This document shows positions 8,627 to 15,165 of a stretch of 64,000 bases of DNA, piece after piece (the first letter of the stretch is position 1; the number at the start of each line of letters is the position of its first letter). The DNA comes from Amycolatopsis coloradensis (GTDB taxonomy: Bacteria; Actinomycetota; Actinomycetes; Mycobacteriales; Pseudonocardiaceae), in assembly GCF_001953865.1 (NCBI RefSeq), contig NZ_MQUQ01000004.1, positions 62,001 to 126,000 of the forward strand, written 5' to 3'. Both the position numbers and the translations under genes were made by a program. Below the pieces are notes generated by a model. The model saw only the letters and a list, made by a program, of their open reading frames with translations. It was not told the origin of the DNA and made no database searches.

Positions 8627-9430
8627 ATGACGACCTTGATGCCGATCGGCGTGTTCGCGCACGCCACCCGGCTGTCGGTCCGCGCGCTGCGGAACTACGA
8701 CCGGCTCGGACTGCTCGTGCCCGCGCGGGTCGACCCCGGCACCGGTTACCGCCGGTACTCGCTCGACCAGTTCGCCCGCGCGGGCCTGATCCGGCGGCTG
8801 CGGGAACTGGAGGCGCCGCTCGCGGACATCGCCGAAATCCTCGCCGCCGGCACTCCGGACGAGGTGAAGGCCGCGATCAAACGGCATCACGACCGGGTCG
8901 CGGCGCGGGCCGCCGAACTCGCGGCGATCAGCGGCGAACTCGACTCCGTGCTGGCCGAGCCGACGCGGTGGCTGCATGTCTACGAACGCGTGCGTGCGTC
9001 ACAGCCGATCGCGTTCCTGACGATCCGGACCCCGCTGAGTGGCCTCGCCGAGCTGATCGGACCGGCGTACGCCCGGCTGTTCGCGGCTCTCGAAGCGCAG
9101 GGCGTCACGTCTGCCGGGCCGCCCGGAACCCGGTATCTCACCGACGATCCCGACGAGTCGACCGTCGAACTGTTCGTCCCGGTCGACGGGCCGGTGAGGG
9201 CTGATGGCGAGATCGACTTCGCCGAACTTCCCGGTGGCCTGCTCGCGGCGACCATCCACGAGGGTGCCTACGAAGACGTCGAAGCCGCCTATCGGTCGCT
9301 GGGCCGCTGGATCGCCGAACGCGACCGCGTCCCGGCAGGGCCTGCCGAGGAGCTGTACCTCGTGGGACCCGGGCCGTCGGTCGCGTCCGAGGCCTATCGC
9401 ACCGAGATCGCCTGGCCGGTGACCTCGTGA
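8627..9430 (+). CDS. MerR-family regulator with GyrI-like effector domain
   Basis: A 267-residue regulator. Residues about 5-75 are a winged helix of MerR type (IGVFAHATRLSVRALRNYDR, then YRRYSLDQ and LADIAEIL). Residues 80-115 form the dimerising coiled coil. Residues about 120-267 are a GyrI-like ligand-binding domain (ELFVPVDGPV, LPGGLLAATIHEGAYEDVE), as in BmrR/BltR-type multidrug sensors. It should bend and untwist its own promoter when a small hydrophobic ligand binds. The next gene starts inside its stop codon (GTGA overlap), so the two form a translationally coupled operon and the downstream BtrH-like protein is the likely target of control. Confidence 0.85.
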   Translation: MTTLMPIGVFAHATRLSVRALRNYDRLGLLVPARVDPGTGYRRYSLDQFARAGLIRRLRELEAPLADIAEILAAGTPDEVKAAIKRHHDRVAARAAELAAISGELDSVLAEPTRWLHVYERVRASQPIAFLTIRTPLSGLAELIGPAYARLFAALEAQGVTSAGPPGTRYLTDDPDESTVELFVPVDGPVRADGEIDFAELPGGLLAATIHEGAYEDVEAAYRSLGRWIAERDRVPAGPAEELYLVGPGPSVASEAYRTEIAWPVTS

Positions 9431-10422
9431 TCGTCGACGACGTCAAGATCGCGGGCGGCGAGCACTGCGAGACCAGCACCCTCGACGTCCTCCTGCGGCA
9501 CGCCGGGATCGAGTTGTCCGAGCCGATGCTGTTCGGCGTCGGCGAAGGTCTGGGCTTCCTCTACTGGGACGGGAAGAACCTGCCGTTCCCCTTCCTCGGC
9601 GGGCGCAGCAAGCCCGCCGGGATCACCAGGAAGCTGACCGAACGTCTCGGGCTTACCTTACGGGTCAAGGAAACGACGTCGGCGCGGACGGCGTGGCGGA
9701 ACGTGGCCGAGCAGATCGACACCGGTGTGCCGGTCGGCTTGCAGCTCGACTCGTACCACCTCGAGTACTTCACCACGAAAATCCACTTTGGAGGGCACTT
9801 CGCCGCCTTGTACGGTTACGACACCGAAAACGTCTTCCTGATCGACACGGCACAACAGGGCGGTCCCGTCTCGACGTCACGCGCCAGTCTGGAACGCGCT
9901 CGCGATGAGAAGGGCCCCATGACGGCGAAGAACCTGTCGTTCACCATCACCGCGGATGCCCCTCCGACACCGCTTGCCGACGCCATCCGCACGGCCGTGC
10001 GCGCGAACGCGGCGGAATTCCTCAATCCGCCCATCGCCAACCTCGGATACCGTGGGATCGGCAAAGCCGCCGTCCAGGTCCGGAAATGGCTCGATCGCAG
10101 CCACGATCCCGCCCTCGACCTCCCACAGGCCGCCGTCCTGATGGAACGGGCGGGGACCGGTGGCGCGCTCTTCCGCCGGATCTACCGTGACTTCCTCGAA
10201 GAAAGCGCGACCCTCGTCGACGACGCCGGTCTCCGTGCCGCCCATGAGAAGTACCGCGAAATCACTCCATTGTGGACGGAGGTCGCGCGGTTGTTCACAC
10301 AGGCGGGGGAAACCGGCGACGCCCGGCACCTGACCGACGCGTCCGCCGTCCTGTCCGAGCTGGCTCAGCGCGAACAGGAGGCGATGACGGCGCTCGCGAC
10401 CGTTCAGCCCAGCCGCTCGTAA
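9427..10422 (+). CDS. BtrH N-terminal-domain / DUF4872-like protein
   Basis: A 331-residue protein. The N-terminal half resembles the BtrH-type cysteine-protease-like fold: EHCETSTLDVLLRHAG places a Cys near residue 14, GEGLGFLYW follows, and HFGGHFAALYGYD and VFLIDTAQQGG supply a His and an Asp in the expected order. In butirosin biosynthesis BtrH transfers an acyl side chain from a carrier protein. Many related stand-alone proteins exist with unknown substrates. The C-terminal half is helical (DUF4872-like). The GTG start overlaps the merR-like stop by four bases, so expression is coupled to that regulator. No biosynthetic cluster is visible nearby; the substrate cannot be named. The 3' end overlaps the convergent DUF1684 gene by 19 bp. 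Confidence 0.65.
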   Translation: MIVDDVKIAGGEHCETSTLDVLLRHAGIELSEPMLFGVGEGLGFLYWDGKNLPFPFLGGRSKPAGITRKLTERLGLTLRVKETTSARTAWRNVAEQIDTGVPVGLQLDSYHLEYFTTKIHFGGHFAALYGYDTENVFLIDTAQQGGPVSTSRASLERARDEKGPMTAKNLSFTITADAPPTPLADAIRTAVRANAAEFLNPPIANLGYRGIGKAAVQVRKWLDRSHDPALDLPQAAVLMERAGTGGALFRRIYRDFLEESATLVDDAGLRAAHEKYREITPLWTEVARLFTQAGETGDARHLTDASAVLSELAQREQEAMTALATVQPSRS

Positions 10423-11201
10423 GGCAGCTTCTCCCCCGCTTCCACCGCGAACGGCAGGTCGTTCCCCGCCGGAGGCAGGGGGCAAGTGGCGAAGTCGGTG
10501 AACGCGCACGGCAGATTCGCCGCGCGGGTGAAGTCGAGGGCGACGGACCCGTCCTCGGCGGGCGCGGGCACCGCGAGCGACCGGTTCGCCGCATAGGTGG
10601 TCACGCCACTCGTGGCGTCCGTGAACAGGATGAGGAGGCCGTCCTCCTTTCCGTTGAACGCGGTGAGAGTGTGCTCGACGCCGTCACGTTCGAACCGGAC
10701 GATGCCCGGCGAGACGTAGACGTGGCTGAGGCCTTCGACGACAGCGCCGACCGTGGTCGGCCGCGGCTCGTCGAAGGCCTCGAAGGACCCGGAAAGCACC
10801 CAGGCCGGGTCGGGCTCATACGCCGGGATACCGCGGAAGGCGTTCAGGACCGGGGCCTTCGGGTCGTGCGTGCGGATCAGGTACCCACCGCGGCGCGCGA
10901 CCTCGATCTCGATGTCCCCGGCGGCGACCCGGGTGGTTGCACCGCTGTTGACCAGCTCGAAGCGGTGAACGCCGGTGACCCGCTCCCCCTCGTGCGAGAG
11001 GACCGCGCCCTGCGGGTCGAGGTAGGCCGCGTCGGCGTCCTGCCACCACACGCCGGGCAGCCCCTCGTACGCACGCGGCTTGTCTTCGAGCCAGTCGAGC
11101 GAGACCAGAGCGAGCCAGCCTAGCGGATCGGCGAGATCGCGCTCGCGCTGGCTTTTCCAGCCGTGCCAGTCCTGCGTAAACGTGTCCAGACTTGTGCTCA
11201 T
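10404..11201 (-). CDS. DUF1684 family protein
   Basis: A 265-residue cytoplasmic protein of the DUF1684 family. It has the characteristic opening WHGWKSQRERDLADPLGWLALVSLDWLE, a beta-rich middle and the conserved C-terminal motif block: TTYAANRSLAVP, VALDFTRAANLPCAFTDFATCPLPP and N-D-LPFAVEAGEK. The cysteines in PCAF and TCPLPP are family hallmarks. Function is not established. Start at ATG 11201; no strong ribosome binding site. Convergent with the BtrH-like gene, overlapping by 19 bp at the 3' ends. Confidence 0.85.
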   Translation of the reverse strand: MSTSLDTFTQDWHGWKSQRERDLADPLGWLALVSLDWLEDKPRAYEGLPGVWWQDADAAYLDPQGAVLSHEGERVTGVHRFELVNSGATTRVAAGDIEIEVARRGGYLIRTHDPKAPVLNAFRGIPAYEPDPAWVLSGSFEAFDEPRPTTVGAVVEGLSHVYVSPGIVRFERDGVEHTLTAFNGKEDGLLILFTDATSGVTTYAANRSLAVPAPAEDGSVALDFTRAANLPCAFTDFATCPLPPAGNDLPFAVEAGEKLPYERLG

Positions 11202-11288
11202 CGCCGATCCCTTCCGTGACCTCGTTGATTCTTCGAGGTCAACGGGCAGTCGTTGCCGATATTTCCCGTCCCGGCATGTGGGCGGCGT

Positions 11289-11578
11289 CTAGGAGCGGTA
11301 GTCGTCGGTCGTGTCCTCTTCGGCGGAGACCAGCTCGGAGAGGGCGCGAAAAAGGCCTTGGTTCCCGGCAGGTTCGCCTTCTTCTCGCGGGACGCGGCGA
11401 AGTCCTCGGAGGAACTCCACCACACGACGTCGAGCCACTGCTGGTCGTTGGCCCGGATCAGCTGGGCGTCGAGGAAGCGATGCCTGTCGGCGCGGAACTC
11501 GGCGACCATCGCGGGGCAGGCCTGGAGCAGTTCGTGCACGGGCGGGACTTTGAAGCGGGCCAGTTCCACTGTCGTCAT
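11289..11578 (-). pseudogene. ABM-like small protein with frameshift in a homopolymer
   Basis: Minus-strand reading from ATG 11578 gives a ~96-residue dimeric alpha-beta barrel-like protein: MTTVELARFKVPPVHELLQA, then QQWLDVVWWSSSEDFAA. This resembles small antibiotic-biosynthesis-monooxygenase (ABM) proteins. At about 11349-11353 a run of five A (five T on the coding strand) breaks the frame. One more base would give KAFFRALSELVSAEEDTTDDY and a stop at 11289-11291. Without it the frame runs on through unrelated residues to 11198, into the upstream part of the DUF1684 gene. It may be a slippage mutation, a programmed shift or a sequencing error. Confidence 0.6.
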
Positions 11579-11604
11579 GCCGGCGATGTAAGCGACCTCG
11601 TTTT

Positions 11605-11626
11605 CGCAAGTAGTCGACTACTTGCG
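11605..11626. promoter_or_regulatory. Perfect 22-bp palindrome upstream of the ABM-like gene
   Basis: CGCAAGTAGTC (11605-11615) is followed immediately by its reverse complement GACTACTTGCG (11616-11626). It lies 27 bp upstream of the ABM-like start. Size, symmetry and AT-rich core suit a MarR/HxlR-type dimeric repressor; no such regulator is encoded next to it. Confidence 0.6.
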
Positions 11627-12177
11627 TGAGGGCGATTCGTGGTGAGGCCGCCTTGTGTTCCAGGTACCTACGGTCCCGCCAAACACAACGCTGTCGCATG
11701 AAGGCCCCTCCCTGGGCTCAGCCGAAGAAACTCGACCTTCCCTCAGTACATGAAGGACTCCTTACTGTACCTAGGCGCAAGGAAGGGGGCCTTCATGTAC
11801 TTCAAGCGAGCAAGAGCACCGGTGGGCGACTCAGACGCTTCGTCACCCCCGGCCAACGCCGAGCACTTAACATCGGGAACGAGAGAGTGCGTTCCCCGGC
11901 ACCATGGCGGCTGACGAACTACCCGACTTCATCCCACCCCAGTATTTGGATCCGCTGCGAAGAACCCGGCGCAACACCCTCCCCGCCTGACCCGAGGAGC
12001 CTGCCAACCACACCGGCGACGGACGGGCTCCACGGCATGCCTGAAGACTGTTCGGTACCGGCGAAAACCCCAGTGCCGATTGGGCTATTCGGGCGCATTC
12101 GAAGCAAAGGTCTCCGTGTCCTGTAGTTGCCGGAGCAAGATCGTCCTTTCCGGACTTGGGAGGGGACGGAACGCCTC
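11627..12177. other. 550-base intergenic region with inverted repeats, no convincing gene
   Basis: No frame here has both protein-like composition and a ribosome binding site. The left part holds ATGAAGG-type inverted repeats (listed separately). A 28-codon frame at 11903-11989, translating as MAADELPDFIPPQYLDPLRR plus eight residues, has plausible composition but no Shine-Dalgarno sequence; it may be a gene fragment. A GGGAGGGG near 12159 belongs to the following gene. Confidence 0.4.
11746..11800. repeat. Nested inverted repeat of the ATGAAGG type
   Basis: GTACATGAAGG (11746-11756) pairs with CCTTCATGTAC (11790-11800). Inside lie AAGGA-C-TCCTT and a second GTAC. A related ATGAAGGCCCCTCC occurs at 11698. 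The structure looks like a dispersed intergenic element rather than a simple terminator, since both flanking genes point away from or past it. Confidence 0.5.
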
Positions 12178-12804
12178 ATGGTGAATCAGCCACGTGGCCC
12201 GGACGGTCGTTGGGTCAAATACAAGTACGGTGTCGGCGCGGCGGCCGTGGGAGTGGCCGTGGCCGCCGGAGCCGGACTGGGCGGAGGCAGTGCCGCTTCA
12301 CTCGATTCCGCGGCGGGCCAAGCCCTCAAAAGCAAGACGTCCAGCAAGAAATCCGCGCAAAAGGGCCGTCAGTCCGAAGCGTGGCAACGCCTTGGCTGGC
12401 GTCAGCTCAAGAAAACCGCGAAACGCGAACTGAACTGCGGACCGCATTCGTTCGGCGAAGTCCAGCGGTTCTTCCTTCGCCATCCTTGCACCGATCTCGA
12501 TCGCATGATCGTCACCGTCGACGATGGGGCCGGGAACAGCATCACCGTATCCGTCGCGTGGGTGAAGATGCCCAAGGCGAACGAGGCCGGTGAACTGAAA
12601 CGACTCGTGGACAAGGACGACACCGGCAACGTCGCGCTTCTCGGCGAGGTGCAGCACGGCGAGCGTTTCACCGGAGAGGACTACGACTCACGCCTGGACG
12701 GGAAGCTGGTCGTGATCGCCGAATCCGCTCGCGTCACCGGGCGGCCGAGCGAAGCGACGCTGGAGACCGCCGTCGAAGTCGCTGTCGAATTCCCCGCATC
12801 TTGA
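12178..12804 (+). CDS. Membrane-anchored hypothetical protein
   Basis: A 208-residue protein beginning MVNQPRGPDGRWVKY. A single hydrophobic, Gly/Ala-rich segment (GVGAAAVGVAVAAGAGLGGG, about residues 18-40) could anchor or export it. A Ser/Lys-rich linker (SKTSSKKSAQKG) follows. The globular part contains NCGPHSFGEVQRFFLRHPC, a Cys pair flanking a conserved-looking helix, then a beta-rich domain (MIVTVDDGAGNSITVSVAWV). The HSFGEVQRFFLRHPC pattern recurs in Pseudonocardiaceae hypothetical proteins, but no function is known to me. Start at ATG 12178 (GGGAGGGG about 14 bases upstream); a TTG at 12127 is also in frame. Monocistronic. Confidence 0.6.
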   Translation: MVNQPRGPDGRWVKYKYGVGAAAVGVAVAAGAGLGGGSAASLDSAAGQALKSKTSSKKSAQKGRQSEAWQRLGWRQLKKTAKRELNCGPHSFGEVQRFFLRHPCTDLDRMIVTVDDGAGNSITVSVAWVKMPKANEAGELKRLVDKDDTGNVALLGEVQHGERFTGEDYDSRLDGKLVVIAESARVTGRPSEATLETAVEVAVEFPAS

Positions 12805-12839
12805 CGTTCTCACCGACCCCCGGACCGCGCACGTCAGCA

Positions 12840-12888
12840 CCTGGTCCCGGCGACCAGGCGGTCCGCCGATCTGCCGACTATTTTTTTT
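12840..12888 (+). terminator. Hairpins followed by a T8 run
   Basis: CCTGGTC (12840-12846) pairs with GACCAGG (12852-12858); a smaller GGCGG/CCGCC hairpin follows directly, and eight consecutive T lie at 12881-12888. A long T-run is rare in this genome, so this is a good intrinsic terminator for the preceding gene. Confidence 0.6.
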
Positions 12889-12891
12889 GTC

Positions 12892-12921
12892 TTGACAACC
12901 AGAACCATCGGACGGTTGACT
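12892..12921 (+). promoter_or_regulatory. Probable promoter with CAACC/GGTTG dyad for the DUF1801 gene
   Basis: A consensus TTGACA lies at 12892-12897, 18 bp before TTGACT at 12916-12921, a weak -10. CAACC (12896-12900) and GGTTG (12914-12918) form a short dyad over the spacer, suggesting repression. Tentative. Confidence 0.4.
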
Positions 12922-12953
12922 GACCACAGCACACCGACCGAAGGGATCAAGTC

Positions 12954-13331
12954 ATGGCCAAGTTCGCGAATGTCGACGACTACCTCGCCGCACTGCCCGA
13001 GGACCTACGGACAGTCGCCGTCGCGCTGCGTCCGATCGTCAACGCCGCCCTGCCCGGCTCCGTCGAGGCGATGTACCACGGCTCCCCGACGTGGAGCGCG
13101 GGCGAAGCCGCGGGAAAGAACCTCGTCTGCCTGGTGAAGGCGTACTCGTCGTACGTCACCTTCGCCCTCTGGAAGGGCCAGGTCATCGATGATCCGTCCG
13201 GCAGGCTGGAGGCGAGTGCCCGCGAGATGGCGCACGTCAAGCTGCGCTCGGCCGACGACATCGACGCCGAGTTGTTCACCAGCTGGCTGAAGCAGGCACG
13301 GGACCTCGAAACCATCGCGACGGCGCGATGA
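12954..13331 (+). CDS. DUF1801 (YdhG-like) protein
   Basis: A 125-residue single-domain protein of the DUF1801/YdhG family. It has an N-terminal helix FANVDDYLAALPEDLRT, then AMYHGSPTWSAGEAAGKNLVCLVKAYSSYVTFALWKG, where Y-H-G-P-x-W is replaced by Y-H-G-S-P-T-W. The C-terminal part reads GKxxLKLRS-like (MAHVKLRSADDID). DUF1801 proteins bind small molecules or iron-related ligands in some studies, but the general role is unsettled. AAGGG precedes the ATG at a suitable distance. The next gene follows at 13 nt on the same strand but with its own leaderless promoter signal. Confidence 0.8.
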   Translation: MAKFANVDDYLAALPEDLRTVAVALRPIVNAALPGSVEAMYHGSPTWSAGEAAGKNLVCLVKAYSSYVTFALWKGQVIDDPSGRLEASAREMAHVKLRSADDIDAELFTSWLKQARDLETIATAR

Positions 13332-13344
13332 CACAATCGCCGTC

Positions 13345-13737
13345 GTGCCTGTGATCACCGACGAATCCCGTTGCCCGTGTGGCCTCGGCGAGCCCTACGG
13401 CGCTTGCTGCGGCCGCTTCCACCGGGGAACCGTCACCGCGCCGACCGCCGAACTCCTGATGCGGTCGCGGTTCAGCGCGTTCGCCGTCGGCGACACCGCG
13501 TACCTCGCCGAGACCTGGCACCCGAAGACCCGGCCTGCCGACCTCGAGCTGGATCCCGGTCGGCGCTGGACGTTCCTGGAGATCCTCGGCAAGACCGGCG
13601 GCGGACTCCTGGAGAACGAGGGCACCGTGGAGTTCCGGGCCCACTACCGGCAGGACCGCCGGGCCGACAGCATGCACGAGAACAGCGGTTTCGTCCGCGT
13701 GGACAGACAGTGGATCTACGTGGCGCCGGTGAGCTGA
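13345..13737 (+). CDS. YchJ-family (UPF0225) SEC-C motif protein
   Basis: A 130-residue protein of the YchJ/UPF0225 family. The N-terminal SEC-C-like zinc motif CPCGLGEPYGACCGRFH binds a metal. The remainder is a NTF2-like alpha-beta fold with family motifs TAELLMRSRFSAFAVGDTAYL, TWHPKTRP, VEFRAHYR and MHENSGFVRVDRQW. Function is unknown, but the fold suggests a binding or quality-control role. The GTG at 13345 lies seven bases after CACAAT (13332-13337), a near-consensus -10, so the message is probably leaderless. Confidence 0.9.
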   Translation: MPVITDESRCPCGLGEPYGACCGRFHRGTVTAPTAELLMRSRFSAFAVGDTAYLAETWHPKTRPADLELDPGRRWTFLEILGKTGGGLLENEGTVEFRAHYRQDRRADSMHENSGFVRVDRQWIYVAPVS

Positions 13738-13795
13738 GCTCCACTTCCGCCAACTCGTCGAATCGTCCTCCCTTCGCGTGATAAACAAGGCGACG

Positions 13796-15040
13796 ATGGG
13801 AAAACTGACCCGCCGGACGAGGGCCAAGGCCGACTACCTCGCCTACGTGAGCGCTCGTGAATGGCCGGTCGCCGCGTCCGGGATCGGCGTCGCCCTCGGC
13901 GCGGCCACAATCCTCCCCAGCGCCTTCGGCATCGTGCTTTCGGTGCTGGCGCTGGCTTTGGGCACCGCCACCTTCGTCAGGGACCTGCGGATGCTGCGAG
14001 CGCGCTGGGCAGGGTTCGAGTTCAGCGCGATCGCCGCCCCGTTCCCCACCGCCGAGCTACCACCGCCGCCCGCGTACCCGGGCGCGGAATACCTCTCGGT
14101 GCCCGCGCGGGGAACGGCACTCGTCAGCGGCGCGATCGACGAGGCACTGGAGGCCGGGAACTTCCGGTTCACCCTCGCCGAGGAGTCTTACCGCCTGCCG
14201 CCGAAACTCAAGGCCACCGCGCCGCACGTCCTCCCCTTGCGCGCCAGAGGGCGGGTGCTGTTCAACGGCGCCATCGTCGGCATGCGCGGCGAACCGCTCC
14301 CCGCCGCGGGCGCCGCACCGGCGCCGATCCGGCTGCACCGCGCGCGGTTCTTCGACGCCATGTGCTCCAACGAACTGTCGACCTTGCGGATCACCAGGAC
14401 CGACACCGGCGAGGAGTACGACCTCCGCCGCGAAGAACTCGCCGACTCCTCCGGCAGCCTCCGCACCCTCGCGAGCAGCGAACTCGCCGATCTGGTCGGC
14501 GTCTCCACCATCGCGTTCACCTCCGACGGCAAACTGGTCGTGGTACGCCAGTCCGGCCGGAATTCCGCGAGCGCGCTGCTGCTGGCACCGTCGGGCAGCG
14601 GCTCGCTGGAACCGCGGGACCTCGACACCCTCGACGGCGGGCGCCGCCGGATGCTGCACACCGCGGTGATCGCCGGAATGGAACGGGAACTTCGAGAAGA
14701 GACCGGTCTCCTGCCCGGCGAGATCGTGTCGACGCGGCTGACCGGGTTCGCTCGCTGGATGGAGCGCGGAGCGAAGCCCGAGTTCTTCGGGATCACCGCG
14801 CTTTCCGTGGACAGCGCCACCCTGCTGACCCGCCGCACGCGAGGCGCCGAGAAGCTGTTCAGCGCGGGGGTCACCATGGCTGACGTGGACCTCGGCGCGC
14901 TGGGCGACGCTCTCGTCGCCGGTGCGGACATCGCCGGAACCCCGGCGTTGCCCGCGAACCTGCGTGACGACGCGTCCCTTCCTCTGCTGCTCTGCCTGCG
15001 CGCGGCCGGACTCCGGCGGGTTCGCGCCGCTCACCGCTGA
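13796..15040 (+). CDS. Membrane-anchored Nudix-like protein
   Basis: A 414-residue protein. Two adjacent hydrophobic stretches (about residues 28-60, VAASGIGVALGAATILPS and FGIVLSVLALALGTATF) anchor it in the membrane. The cytoplasmic part ends in a Nudix-like domain whose GMERELREETGLLPGEI, near residue 300, carries the REUxEExGU half of the Nudix box. The first glutamate of the box is not at its usual place (His or Thr there), so the motif is degenerate and hydrolase activity is doubtful. AAGG five bases before ATG 13796 supports this start; GTG 13778 is an alternative. The gene stands alone. A role in nucleotide-derivative sensing at the membrane is inference. Confidence 0.6.
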   Translation: MGKLTRRTRAKADYLAYVSAREWPVAASGIGVALGAATILPSAFGIVLSVLALALGTATFVRDLRMLRARWAGFEFSAIAAPFPTAELPPPPAYPGAEYLSVPARGTALVSGAIDEALEAGNFRFTLAEESYRLPPKLKATAPHVLPLRARGRVLFNGAIVGMRGEPLPAAGAAPAPIRLHRARFFDAMCSNELSTLRITRTDTGEEYDLRREELADSSGSLRTLASSELADLVGVSTIAFTSDGKLVVVRQSGRNSASALLLAPSGSGSLEPRDLDTLDGGRRRMLHTAVIAGMERELREETGLLPGEIVSTRLTGFARWMERGAKPEFFGITALSVDSATLLTRRTRGAEKLFSAGVTMADVDLGALGDALVAGADIAGTPALPANLRDDASLPLLLCLRAAGLRRVRAAHR

Positions 15041-15101
15041 CGAACCCGGTGCAAGGGTCTGTTCCCCGCGCGAACTGGCGGCTACTATCTCCCCCAACAT
15101 T

Positions 15102-15120
15102 GTTAGGGAACTTTCTTAAC
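15102..15120 (+). promoter_or_regulatory. CsnR-type operator upstream of csxA
   Basis: GTTAGGGAA-C-TTTCTTAAC is a near-perfect 19-bp palindrome (7 of 9 positions pair) sitting 45 bp before the csxA start and just downstream of a TACTAT -10-like box (15083-15088). It closely resembles the palindromic boxes with an AGGAAA-S-TTTCCT core reported upstream of actinomycete chitosanase genes and bound by the ROK-family repressor CsnR. This predicts repression relieved by chitosan oligosaccharides. Confidence 0.7.
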
Positions 15121-15165
15121 GATTTCCGTTCAAGTCCGCCGCCGTGTGCCCGAGGAGGCGCGCTC

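Noticed and set aside
11626..12126. 166-codon plus-strand frame
   Set aside because: Reads through the ATGAAGG inverted repeats, has no ribosome site and no protein-like pattern.
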